Shown here in pieces: positions 37,327 to 46,380 of a DNA stretch of 64,000 nucleotides; the stretch's first letter is position 1; each line of letters starts with the position of its first letter. The translations under genes were made by a program, and so were the position numbers. The notes beneath the pieces are model-generated. The model ran no database searches. It was not told where the DNA came from and was given only the letters and a program-made list of their open reading frames with translations. This DNA comes from Geomonas limicola (GTDB lineage: Bacteria; Desulfobacterota; Desulfuromonadia; Geobacterales; Geobacteraceae): positions 1 to 64,000 of the forward strand of contig NZ_BLXZ01000001.1 in NCBI RefSeq assembly GCF_014193675.1, written 5' to 3'.

Positions 37327-39414
37327 CTAGCGCGGCGGGGCGATGGTGAAGTAGAAGGTTGCCCCTTCGCCCGGGGTGCCTACCCCCCAGACCTTGCCGC
37401 CCAGCCGTTCCACCATGCAGCGCACCATGGAGAGACCCAAGCCATGGCCGGCGAAGGTCTTACCGTCGTGCAGCCGCTGGAACGGGGCGAAGAGCCGGTT
37501 CGCGTAGGCCATGTCGAAGCCGGCACCGTTGTCGCTCACGTAGAAGACGCTGTCTTTCACGCCGAAGCAGATCGAGGTCACCCCTTTCCCCGCACTGTAC
37601 TTCCAGGCGTTCCCCAGCAGGTTCTCCATGATGCTGGTCAAGAGTTCCTCATCGCCGGTGACCACCACCCCGTCCTCGATGGTGCAGGCCAGCTGGCGCT
37701 TGGGATCGGTTATGGTGAGATCGGCCAGGATGCGCTGCGCCATGCGGCTTAAGTCGACCGGCTGCCAGCTGAGCTCCATGAGACGCACCTGGGAGAAGTC
37801 GAGCATCCGGTTCAGGGTCGCCTCCATCCGCTCGCCCCCTGCGATCATCGAGGCCAGGTACTCCCTTCCCGCGTCGTCCAACCGTTCGCCGTAGAGTTCC
37901 TGCAACAGCTCGCCGTAGCCGTAGATCACCCGCAGCGGGGTGCGCAGGTCGTGGGAAACCGAGTCGTAGAGGAACTCGAGCACCTCGTTGGCCCGCGACA
38001 GCTCGATGGTGCGCTCTTCGACGCGCCGTTCCAGCGAGTCCGAGGCCTTGCGCAGCTGTTCAGAGAGGTCGCGCTCGTTTGCCAGGCGCCGGGCATTGCG
38101 TATCGCGATGCCGATGACCGGAGCCACCCCCTCCAGGACCCGCACGTCGTTGGGTCCCAGTTCACCATCCCTCTTGGCGTCGCTGACCACGAACACCCCG
38201 AGCGACTCCCCTTCGCACACCAGGGGAACGCAAATGAAGGAACGAATGCCGAGGGAGGCCAGCACCGCCCGCGCAGGGTCGGCAAGGGGGACCCCGGGAG
38301 CGTTGGGGTCGTTGACCAGAAGCGAGCGCTGGTGCGTAAAACAGTGGTCCAGCATGCCGTCGGGAAGGGGGGGATCGATGGAGTAATCGATCTGCGTCAG
38401 CATCTCGACGTCCTGGTCGCGCAGACCAAAGCAGCTGCGCAGGGTGAGGGAGCTGCCATCGGCATCTCCCAGGAGCAGGATTCCCGAGGTATAGTCGAGC
38501 CGTTTTTTCAGCACCTGGTTCAGGCTGTCCAGGATCTCGTCCAGGTCGGTGCGGCTGGCGAACACCTCGCCGATCTCGTTCACCATGAGGGCGGCATCGT
38601 AGTTCCCCTTGAGTTCCTCCAAAAGCTGCTGACCGGAGCTGCGCATGGCGGCCATGCTGGTGCGCAGGGAGGCGCGCTCCAGCCGCTGGATCCACCCGAC
38701 CAGGGCAAGGTAGGTAAGGAACACACCGAGAAAGACGAGACCGACCGTGGTATCGGGCGCAAGCCAGAAGCCGCAGCCTGCCACCACCGGGAGCAACAGG
38801 AAGCTCAGGCGCCGCAGCCACACCAGCCGGATGGCGGGAGAATCCTCCCAGGTTACCCGGTACCGACAGATGCTGGCGCCCTCGAAGACGCATTCAGGAT
38901 GGGAAATTTCAGGAGGGGTGTGGTAGCCGAAGAGCTGGAAGCCGGCCTCCATGAACCCCATGCGGTTTTCGCACTGGTAGGGCCTCTCGTGGACTCCCTC
39001 TTCGAAGCTGACGGTGACCTCGATCTCCCGCGGGCCGATGCGCCGCGAACTGATCCGGGAAGATCGGGTATAGGTCGGAGCGACCCGGGAGACGATGTCA
39101 TAGAGATACTCGGGGCCGGCCAGCGCGAGGAAGTATTCGCGCAGTCCTCCCAGGGCATCGGTGGAAAAGGCATAGCGTCCGGCCTCACGGGCGATGTCCC
39201 GGTTGCCGCAGAGCTGCACCATTTTTTCGTAGAAGCGGTCCGACTGTCTCTGGGTGAACCAGTGCCCACGATCTGCTATTTCAGACTCTTTCATCCCCGC
39301 GTACTTCAGAATCTGCGGAATGCTGACGAAGTCGTACTTCTTTTTTAGCAGTTTTAAGCATGAATCGAAGATTCTGCTATTGTAAAGTGGGGTATCATGT
39401 GAAACGATTGCCAT
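37327..39414 (-). CDS. Membrane sensor histidine kinase with shared N-terminal sensor, GAF and kinase core
   Basis: A 695-residue kinase. Residues 1-195 form a soluble domain of unknown name (PLYNSRI, GHWFTQ, REAGRYA, HPECVFEG, CRYRVTWE) that recurs in the HD-GYP protein at 44398. Two membrane helices follow (about 205-245), then a GAF domain (about 290-440), a coiled coil, HisKA with the phospho-acceptor in YDSVSHDLRTPLRVIYGY, and a HATPase domain (VSDNGAGF, GHGLGLSMVR). There is no receiver. The frame is open for 131 more codons upstream, but ATG 39414 has GGAG six bases ahead and aligns exactly with the start of the paralogue. The gene converges on the DUF748 gene and diverges from the diguanylate cyclase. 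Confidence 0.88.
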   Translation of the reverse strand: MAIVSHDTPLYNSRIFDSCLKLLKKKYDFVSIPQILKYAGMKESEIADRGHWFTQRQSDRFYEKMVQLCGNRDIAREAGRYAFSTDALGGLREYFLALAGPEYLYDIVSRVAPTYTRSSRISSRRIGPREIEVTVSFEEGVHERPYQCENRMGFMEAGFQLFGYHTPPEISHPECVFEGASICRYRVTWEDSPAIRLVWLRRLSFLLLPVVAGCGFWLAPDTTVGLVFLGVFLTYLALVGWIQRLERASLRTSMAAMRSSGQQLLEELKGNYDAALMVNEIGEVFASRTDLDEILDSLNQVLKKRLDYTSGILLLGDADGSSLTLRSCFGLRDQDVEMLTQIDYSIDPPLPDGMLDHCFTHQRSLLVNDPNAPGVPLADPARAVLASLGIRSFICVPLVCEGESLGVFVVSDAKRDGELGPNDVRVLEGVAPVIGIAIRNARRLANERDLSEQLRKASDSLERRVEERTIELSRANEVLEFLYDSVSHDLRTPLRVIYGYGELLQELYGERLDDAGREYLASMIAGGERMEATLNRMLDFSQVRLMELSWQPVDLSRMAQRILADLTITDPKRQLACTIEDGVVVTGDEELLTSIMENLLGNAWKYSAGKGVTSICFGVKDSVFYVSDNGAGFDMAYANRLFAPFQRLHDGKTFAGHGLGLSMVRCMVERLGGKVWGVGTPGEGATFYFTIAPPR

Positions 39415-39782
39415 GTCTGCTCCGGGGTTTCGACAGCGGGCAGATTCTACTGGGAATTCCGTGGAAAAATCAATGCATTTTTCTCGTTCACTGTCCAGGA
39501 AATCGTCTGTCTCTTCGAAGCCCCTCTCTGCCTGGCACGCTTTCGCTAGAGTCAGTGCAGCCGAATTCGCCCTGTTTTTGTCTGCACCAGGATCTGATGT
39601 CGCACCCCCTTGTGTCATGACCGGAAGTGCCTTGGTACTGTACCAGTAAACACTGGCACAGTAATTGCTGAAATTATTGGTAGTGTAGTGGTGCACCCTG
39701 ATCTTCTCATGAGGGGTCTCACCAATTAAACCTGCCATTTCCGAAGGTATTAACGCCACCCGCTTCCAGGAGCGCTCGACCC
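39415..39782 (+). promoter_or_regulatory. Divergent gap with a perfect sigma-54 promoter (39654-39668)
   Basis: TGGCAC (39654-39659), five bases, TTGC (39665-39668) followed by T is an exact match to the -24/-12 consensus on the plus strand. Transcription would start near 39680, about 100 bases ahead of the diguanylate cyclase GTG. An activator of the NtrC type must be supplied from elsewhere. No equivalent box faces the histidine kinase. The open minus-strand frame across this gap is judged non-coding. Confidence 0.8.
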
Positions 39783-41963
39783 GTGGAACCAGAACTCGAC
39801 ACATCACAGTTTGAGGAAATCCTGGCGACTCTTCGGGTGGCGGTCACCTCTTTGTCCCACTATAACCTTACCCTGTACCGGAGCAGCCACGTCGAACCTG
39901 TCGTTTCTCCGAAGTTTACCTACTGTGCCAGCCGGGTTCAGGACCCGGTGAGCAACGAGTTGGCCCGCCACTATTTCTCCAAGGATCTTGCCAGTTATTT
40001 CGAGGAAGCTACCCCATCGGTCTGCCGTTACGGTGGCGCCTTTTTCGGGTTCGTGATCCCCTTCATCCTCAGAGACGACCATTTTTGTCTGGTCGGCGAC
40101 GGGGTTCGGGACACCTCCATCGACCTCTGGCAACTCGCAGCCCTCTCCAGACAAGGCGGAACCGACGTCTTTTCACTGTTTCCCCATGTGGAAACGCTTC
40201 CCACTGCCACCGTTCGTGAGGTGGAAAACGTTGCGAGAGCTGTTTCTAGGGAGATTGCACGCCTTTGCGCCGCAGCCCAGCAGCTCGGTGAAATAACGGA
40301 GTCCCCCGCTCCCCCCCCGCAGGTTGAGCAAGCCGATGACGACCAGGAACGGGTAAACGCCCGTCTGGCCGAGATCTCCCTGTTCCTGGAAAGGGTTGAC
40401 AAGGCGCGGTCCCTGGCCGCCACGCTCGCCCTGTGCGTGGACACCATCACCACGCTGCACCCGGGGGCCAAGCTTCTGACGGCCCTGCGTGCCGACGACG
40501 GGGTCAACTACGAACTTTCGGGCTTGTGGGGGCTCCCGGAGGAACTGGGTATTCTCCCCGCCACCTCGCTGGGGGTTTTCCTGTCCCGCGAAAAGGTGAA
40601 GACGACCGTCCCCTTCGACAACAAGATGCGCGCGGCAATCCCCGAGGTACGCGCCAATCTCGCCACCTCGTTCCCGCTGGAAAGTGCCGGGGAGCGCCTC
40701 GGTTTTCTGAGCCTCCTGGACTGCGATCTCACCCCCAACGACGCCCTGGTGGTCTCCATGTTGGTGCACGGTGCCGGTTCACGTCTTGCACAGCTGCTCA
40801 AAGAAGCTGAACAGGCACGGGCCAGTTCGCTTTCGGGAAGGCTCCTCTCGCTGACCAATACCCTCTTGCACGTGGGGAGCAAAGACGAGCTCTACAAGAC
40901 CATCCTGGAGATCGCGGCGGACCTCCTGAACGCCGCCCAGGGCTCCATCATGCTCATCGACAAAAACGGCGAGACCATGCACATCGTCTTCACCAAGGGG
41001 ATCACCCTGCACATCGCCCAGTGCCTCCCGATGAAGGTCGGCAAGGGGATCGCCGGCAAGGTCGCCCAGACCGGCCAGCCGCTCGTGGTGAACGACGTCG
41101 AAAAGGATAGCAGGGTCGCCATGATCAACCGGCCGCGCTTCAAGTCCAAGGCGCTCATCTGCATCCCCTTGAAGCTCAAGGAGAAGGTCATCGGCGTCTT
41201 GAACCTATCGGACAAGGCGGACCTCGCCCCCTTCACCGACGCGGACCTGCAGCTTTTGACCTCCTTCGCCAACCTCGCCTCGCTGATGATCGAGCGGACC
41301 CTCGTCTTGGAGGAGTCGGTACGTTTCGAACAGCTCTCGGTCACCGACTCGCTCACCGGGCTGTACAACCGCCGCTTCTTGAAGAGCAGGATCGAGGAGG
41401 AACTAAACCGCAGCAACCACCAGGGGCTGAACCTCACCATCCTGTTCCTTGACCTCGACTTCTTCAAGAACTACAACGACATCTGCGGGCACCTGGCCGG
41501 CGACGAGGCGCTCAAGCGGACGGCGGACATCATCCAGGGTACGCTGCGCGAGATGGACACCGTGGCGCGCTACGGCGGGGAAGAGTTCTGTGCCCTGCTC
41601 CCCGGCACCAGCAAGGCAGAAGCACTCATCGTCGCCGAGCGTATCCGGGCCGAGATCGAGAGCGAGAAGTTCCCCGGCGAGCACAACCTCCCCTTGGGAA
41701 GGCTCACCGCAAGCTGCGGGGTCGCCTCGTTCCCCGAGGACGGCCGGACCTACACCGCCCTGATCCATGCCTCGGATATCGCCCTATACCAGGCCAAGGC
41801 CAACGGCCGCAACCAGGTGGTCGCAGCCAACGCACCGCGCAGCGACCGGGCGCCCCAGGGAAGCGCCCCAGCCGAGCCTACGCAGCAGCAGGCCGCGGCC
41901 GCCCGCACCTTCGACTTCAACTCCTACCTCGAAGCCACCGAATCCCTGCGCCAGAAAGCCTGA
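39783..41963 (+). CDS. GAF-domain diguanylate cyclase
   Basis: A 726-residue cytoplasmic protein. An N-terminal region with no name I can give (about 1-170) is followed by a GAF-like segment (about 195-340) and a clear GAF domain (about 365-510, with MKVGKGIAGKVAQTGQPLVVNDVEKD). The GGDEF domain (about 530-685) has TDSLTGLYNRRF, the active motif RYGGEEF and, five residues ahead of it, the inhibitory-site RxxD (REMD). It should make c-di-GMP and be feedback inhibited. The last 40 residues are low complexity. The start is GTG 39783 with AGGAG about ten bases ahead. Its sigma-54 promoter makes it the head of the c-di-GMP island. Confidence 0.9.
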   Translation: MEPELDTSQFEEILATLRVAVTSLSHYNLTLYRSSHVEPVVSPKFTYCASRVQDPVSNELARHYFSKDLASYFEEATPSVCRYGGAFFGFVIPFILRDDHFCLVGDGVRDTSIDLWQLAALSRQGGTDVFSLFPHVETLPTATVREVENVARAVSREIARLCAAAQQLGEITESPAPPPQVEQADDDQERVNARLAEISLFLERVDKARSLAATLALCVDTITTLHPGAKLLTALRADDGVNYELSGLWGLPEELGILPATSLGVFLSREKVKTTVPFDNKMRAAIPEVRANLATSFPLESAGERLGFLSLLDCDLTPNDALVVSMLVHGAGSRLAQLLKEAEQARASSLSGRLLSLTNTLLHVGSKDELYKTILEIAADLLNAAQGSIMLIDKNGETMHIVFTKGITLHIAQCLPMKVGKGIAGKVAQTGQPLVVNDVEKDSRVAMINRPRFKSKALICIPLKLKEKVIGVLNLSDKADLAPFTDADLQLLTSFANLASLMIERTLVLEESVRFEQLSVTDSLTGLYNRRFLKSRIEEELNRSNHQGLNLTILFLDLDFFKNYNDICGHLAGDEALKRTADIIQGTLREMDTVARYGGEEFCALLPGTSKAEALIVAERIRAEIESEKFPGEHNLPLGRLTASCGVASFPEDGRTYTALIHASDIALYQAKANGRNQVVAANAPRSDRAPQGSAPAEPTQQQAAAARTFDFNSYLEATESLRQKA

Positions 41964-42326
41964 GGCACCAACCTCACCACCTCTCTCTTAGCAATTCCCC
42001 CCAGTGAAACAGCGTGCCCCTTTCCCCTGTAAAGCTCCTCCTGTAACAGTCGCCACCACCCATTAAGGGTGCCACATTTTAGCATCAGACGAGCCCTCAG
42101 CGCCGCCTAAGAGTGCCATGTCCGCCAGGCAATGACACAAAACACATCCTGTCAGGGGTTTACAACGTATTTTATTCATAATTTGTGGTGAAAAAGGTTG
42201 CGAGTTGTGCTATTAGTGGAGCGCATTTCTGCAATGCAGAGCACGCGGTACGACGTGATTCATGCAATGAAGGGTTCCCCTACTCCAGTTTTTTCTTGTT
42301 TTTGAAGAATCAGTCGAGGTCCATTG
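41964..42326. other. 363-bp gap before the PilZ gene
   Basis: No gene. A small perfect palindrome TCTGCA-A-TGCAGA (42228-42240) lies about 90 bases before the PilZ start and could be an operator or a weak hairpin. I find no convincing terminator after the diguanylate cyclase and no sigma-54 box here. Confidence 0.5.
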
Positions 42327-44372
42327 ATGGAAAGCGCGCGCAAGATTCTGCAGTTTGTCCGACCGGGGACAACCATCGAATTCCCGCACGATAACGAAAA
42401 ACAGATTCCCCGGTCGAAGCTGATCAACAGGTTGAACTACCTCAATTTTCAGGACGGTTCCCTGCTGGTCAACTTCAAGCACAACAAGTACTCCCGCACC
42501 ATCTCCCTGGAGGCCAAGCCCCTCCCCTGCCATGACGAGAACCTGGCGTGCCACTGGGTTGACCCCAGCGAGGTGCTCCAGAAAATCCGCTCCGCGAGCT
42601 TTGATAACCTCTTCATCATCGACGGCCAGAAACTGGTGGTGGTCGAGCCGGCTGTGGTCGAACTCAACGAGCGCGGCATCTCGCTGCGCCTGCCGGAGAC
42701 CGCCCAGGAGGTGAGCTACCGCAAGGTGCGCCGTCACCTCTGCGAGGGAATCAGCGCCCAGATCATGCAGAACAGCGCCATCTTCGAGGGGACGCTGCTC
42801 GATTTCAACGCCCTCTCCTTCAGGGTCGAGGTGGAGGCGGTGCCGCCCCAGACCTTCCAGTGGGTCGACCCGGATCTGCCGGTCAACGCGGTCTTCTACG
42901 GTGCCGCCGGCGCCTACTACTCCGGCGAGTGCCGCATCACCAAGCAAAACCCCGGCCAAAAGCTGCGTACCTACGTGCTGGAACCGGTCCGCTTGCAGCG
43001 CCCGCGCTTCAAGCCGAAGTCCTACCGCAGCGGACGCCACATCTTGGCCCCCTCCCCCAACATCTTCTTCGTGCATCCCTTCACGGGAAAGCAGATCGAC
43101 CTCAAGGTGGTGGACCTCTCGGGTGGCGGCTTTTCGGTCGAGGAGGACATCAACAACTCGGTACTGTTGCCCGGGATGATCATCGACTGCGTCGAGATCA
43201 ACTTCGCCAACAGCTTCACCTCGCGCTGCCAGGCCCAGGTGGTGTACCGCTACGCCCTGGACGACGACCCGCGCACCGTGCGCTGCGGCCTTACCATCCT
43301 CGACATGGACGTCCAGGACCATGTGCGGCTTTTGGCGCTGGTCTACCAGGTCGACGAGCAGCACTCCTACCTGAACAACAAGGTAGACATGGACCAGCTC
43401 TGGCAGTTCTTCTTCGAGACCGGGTTCATCTACCCCAAGAAGTACAGCCACATCAAGGAAAACAAGGAGAAGTACCGGGAACTCTACGAGAAGCTCTACA
43501 CCCAGCACCCGCGTATCGCGCGCCACTTCATCTACCAGGAGAGAAACGTCATCCTCGGGCACATGTCGACGCTGCGCTTCTTCGAGAACTCCTGGATGAT
43601 CCACCACCACGCGGCGACCAAGGCGGAGTCGAACCACGCGGGTCTTGCCGTCTTGAACCTGATCAGCCGCTTCATCAACGACTCGCACCGCCTCTACTCG
43701 ATGCACATGAACCACGTGTTCTGCTACTTCCGGCCGGACAACAAGTTCCCCAACAAGGTGTTCGGTGGCGCGGCCCGGGTGATGCGCAAGGCGAAGGCCT
43801 GCTCCCTCGATGACATGGCGTACCTGCACGTGCAGCGCGAGTTCTCCGGCCTGCAGCGCATGTCCGACGCCTGGAGCCTCACGGCAACGGTGCGAAGCGA
43901 CCTGCAGGAGCTGGAGAGCTTCTACGAGGAGCACTCCGGCGGCCTCATGATCGAGGCGCTCGATCTGGAATCGAACATGCTGGACGGCGGCGACCTGGCA
44001 CGGGAATACGCAGCCATCGGCTTCCGGCGCGAGCGTCACCTCTTCTCGCTCAAGATGCATGGCAACCTGGTTGCCATCTTCATGATCAACTTCTCGGACC
44101 TGGGGCTGAACATGTCCGACCTGACCCACTGCGTCAACGTGTTCGTGCTGGACGGCGAGGAGCTCACCAAGGAGATCCTGAGCATGACGCTCTCGATCCT
44201 CTTCATCCGGTTCAACCAGGAGCAGATGCCGGTCTTGATCTACCCGAAAAGCTACGCCGAGGCGCAGCAGATCCCCTTTGAGCGGACCTACGCTCTCTGG
44301 GTGCTGAGTATGCTCTACACCGACGAATGGTGGGAGTTCTCCGAACGCCTTTTAAGGCGTATGAGAGCCTGA
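42327..44372 (+). CDS. Large PilZ-domain protein (putative c-di-GMP effector)
   Basis: A 681-residue soluble protein. A PilZ-type domain lies at about residues 225-340: basic RSGRH, then VVDLSGGGFSVEED, which fits the D/N-x-S-x-x-G half of the c-di-GMP-binding motif, and CGLTILDMD. The N-terminal 200 residues may be a YcgR-like or degenerate PilZ domain. The C-terminal 330 residues (FETGFIYPKKY, IHHHAATKAESNHAGLAVLNLI, EALDLESN) are well folded in appearance but match no family I can name; acyltransferase-like folds are possible. TTG 42324 directly precedes the ATG chosen. It is followed 25 bases later by the HD-GYP gene, so receptor and degradative enzyme are co-transcribed. Confidence 0.75.
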   Translation: MESARKILQFVRPGTTIEFPHDNEKQIPRSKLINRLNYLNFQDGSLLVNFKHNKYSRTISLEAKPLPCHDENLACHWVDPSEVLQKIRSASFDNLFIIDGQKLVVVEPAVVELNERGISLRLPETAQEVSYRKVRRHLCEGISAQIMQNSAIFEGTLLDFNALSFRVEVEAVPPQTFQWVDPDLPVNAVFYGAAGAYYSGECRITKQNPGQKLRTYVLEPVRLQRPRFKPKSYRSGRHILAPSPNIFFVHPFTGKQIDLKVVDLSGGGFSVEEDINNSVLLPGMIIDCVEINFANSFTSRCQAQVVYRYALDDDPRTVRCGLTILDMDVQDHVRLLALVYQVDEQHSYLNNKVDMDQLWQFFFETGFIYPKKYSHIKENKEKYRELYEKLYTQHPRIARHFIYQERNVILGHMSTLRFFENSWMIHHHAATKAESNHAGLAVLNLISRFINDSHRLYSMHMNHVFCYFRPDNKFPNKVFGGAARVMRKAKACSLDDMAYLHVQREFSGLQRMSDAWSLTATVRSDLQELESFYEEHSGGLMIEALDLESNMLDGGDLAREYAAIGFRRERHLFSLKMHGNLVAIFMINFSDLGLNMSDLTHCVNVFVLDGEELTKEILSMTLSILFIRFNQEQMPVLIYPKSYAEAQQIPFERTYALWVLSMLYTDEWWEFSERLLRRMRA

Positions 44373-44397
44373 AATGAGAAGTACACAAGGTTTGGCA

Positions 44398-46380
44398 ATG
44401 GATGTCATAGACGAGGACAAGCCGCTTTACAACAGCAGGATCATCGATACCTACGTCAAGTTCATCAAGAGCACCTACCCTTTTGTGAACGTGGCGGAAC
44501 TGTTGGAAAGCGCCGGTATGCACCCCTACCAGGTTGACGACCACGGGCACTGGTTTACCCAGGCCCAAGTGAACGCCTTCCACGAACGCGCCAGCCGGAT
44601 GACCGGCAACCCCAACCTCTCCCGCGAAGCAGGCCGTTACGCAGCCGCCCCTGAAACCAACGGCGGCATGCGCCAGTACATCTTGGGCATGGTCGGCCCG
44701 GCCATGGTCTACGAGCTCATCAACAAGGCAAGCTCCGTCTTCACCCGCTCCGCCGTCTACGCCTCCCGGCGCATCTCGACGAACATGGTGGAGATCACGG
44801 TGACCCCGAAACCGGGGGTCCAGGAACGCAAGTTCCAGTGCGACAACCGCACCGGGATCTTCGAAGCAATCGCCATGGTGTTCCAGAAGAAGATGCCCCA
44901 CATCGACCACCCCGAATGCATCTTCAAGGGGGGGGAGACCTGCCGCTACCTGGTTTCCTGGGAGAACGCCACCATCCCGACCTGGGAGAAAGGGCGCACC
45001 CTGCTCGTCGGACTCACCGTGCTCACCGCAGGGCTTGCGCTCCTCGTCGATCCGATGGCCGCCCTCAAATCGTTCCCCGCTATCTCGGCCGCGGCCGCAC
45101 TCCTCTACGTGGTGTTCAGGCTCAAGCGCGAGAAGCAGAGCCTCATCGACCGGCTGGACGCCTTCCAGGACTCCAGCGACAAGCTTTTGGACCAGATAAA
45201 CCTGAACTACAACATCGCCCGGGTCACCAACGAGATCGGTCACGCCATCAGCCGCCAAAACAGCGTGGACGACATCCTGGCAAGCGTCGTACAGGTCCTC
45301 GAGGAGCGGCTGGACTACGACCGCGGGCTGATCCTGCTCGCCAACCAGAGCCGCTCGAAGCTGGTCTTCAGGGCCGGCTTCGGCTATCCCGAGGCGACCG
45401 TACAGGCACTCACCAAGACCACCTTCCACTTAAACCGCCCCGAATCCCAGGGGGTGTTCGTCATCTCGATGCGCGAGCAGAAACCGTTTCTGGTGAACAA
45501 CATCAACGAACTCGACGGCAGCCTCTCGCTGAGAAGCCTCGAGTTCGCCCGCAAGCTCGGCTCCCAGTCCTTTATCTGCTGCCCGATCATCTGCGAGGGG
45601 GAGTCGGTCGGCATCCTCGCCGTCGACAACCTGAAGTCCAAGCGCCCGCTTTTGCAGAGCGACATCAGCCTCCTGATGGGGATCGCGCCGGTCATCGGCA
45701 TCAGCATCCACAACGCGAACCTCCTCGACGCCAAGTTCGCCCAATTCAGCTCGTTTTTGAAGGTGCTCGCCGCCTCCATCGACGCCCGGGACCCGCTCAC
45801 CGCCGGTCACTCAGAAAAGGTCACCGAGTACTCCGTGGAGATATGCCACGAGCTGGGTCTGCCGCCGGCCGAGGTCGAGATGATCCGGGTCGCGGCACTG
45901 TTGCACGACTACGGCAAGATCGGGGTGCCGGACGCCATCCTGAAAAAGAACGGCAAGCTCACCGATCTCGAGTACGAAATCGTCAAGACGCACAGCTACA
46001 AGACGCGCGACATCCTGGACCAGGTTAATTTCGAGGGGATCTACAAACAGGTACCCGAGATTGCCGGCGCCCACCACGAGAAGGTGGACGGTACCGGGTA
46101 CCCGCGTGGTCTCAAGGGGAAAGACATACCGCTGGGGGCGAAGATCATCGCAGTGGCAGATTTCTACGAGGCGGTCACCTCACTTAGGCACTACCGTGAG
46201 CCGATGCACGTTGAGGACGCCTTCCGCCTGTTGCGTGACGGGATCGGCAGCCATTTCGACAAGAGGGTGGTCGAGTCGCTGATCACCTGCCGCCAGCGGG
46301 CGCGGGCGGCAGCCAACGAGGAAATTCAGGAACTTCAGGAAACAGGCTTGCGCCCGCGGCAGGAGATGATGGGAGTATAG
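44398..46380 (+). CDS. HD-GYP c-di-GMP phosphodiesterase with shared N-terminal sensor
   Basis: A 660-residue membrane protein. Residues 1-195 are the same unnamed sensor as in the kinase at 37327 (PLYNSRI, GHWFTQ, REAGRYA, HPECIFKG, CRYLVSWE). Two membrane helices (about 200-245) and a GAF domain (about 290-440) follow, then an intact HD-GYP domain: AGHSEKV, LLHDYGKIGVPD, HHEKVDGTGYP, KIIAVADFYEAVTS. It should break down c-di-GMP. ATG 44398 is chosen over 44374 because it puts PLYNSRI at the same distance from the start as in the paralogue. Its last 46 bases overlap the convergent methyltransferase gene. Confidence 0.9.
   Translation: MDVIDEDKPLYNSRIIDTYVKFIKSTYPFVNVAELLESAGMHPYQVDDHGHWFTQAQVNAFHERASRMTGNPNLSREAGRYAAAPETNGGMRQYILGMVGPAMVYELINKASSVFTRSAVYASRRISTNMVEITVTPKPGVQERKFQCDNRTGIFEAIAMVFQKKMPHIDHPECIFKGGETCRYLVSWENATIPTWEKGRTLLVGLTVLTAGLALLVDPMAALKSFPAISAAAALLYVVFRLKREKQSLIDRLDAFQDSSDKLLDQINLNYNIARVTNEIGHAISRQNSVDDILASVVQVLEERLDYDRGLILLANQSRSKLVFRAGFGYPEATVQALTKTTFHLNRPESQGVFVISMREQKPFLVNNINELDGSLSLRSLEFARKLGSQSFICCPIICEGESVGILAVDNLKSKRPLLQSDISLLMGIAPVIGISIHNANLLDAKFAQFSSFLKVLAASIDARDPLTAGHSEKVTEYSVEICHELGLPPAEVEMIRVAALLHDYGKIGVPDAILKKNGKLTDLEYEIVKTHSYKTRDILDQVNFEGIYKQVPEIAGAHHEKVDGTGYPRGLKGKDIPLGAKIIAVADFYEAVTSLRHYREPMHVEDAFRLLRDGIGSHFDKRVVESLITCRQRARAAANEEIQELQETGLRPRQEMMGV

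Noticed and set aside
39415..39807. 131-codon upstream extension of the histidine kinase gene on the minus strand
   Set aside because: It covers the divergent promoter and start of the cyclase gene, has no family-like sequence, and the internal ATG at 39414 has a proper ribosome-binding site and matches the paralogue's start.
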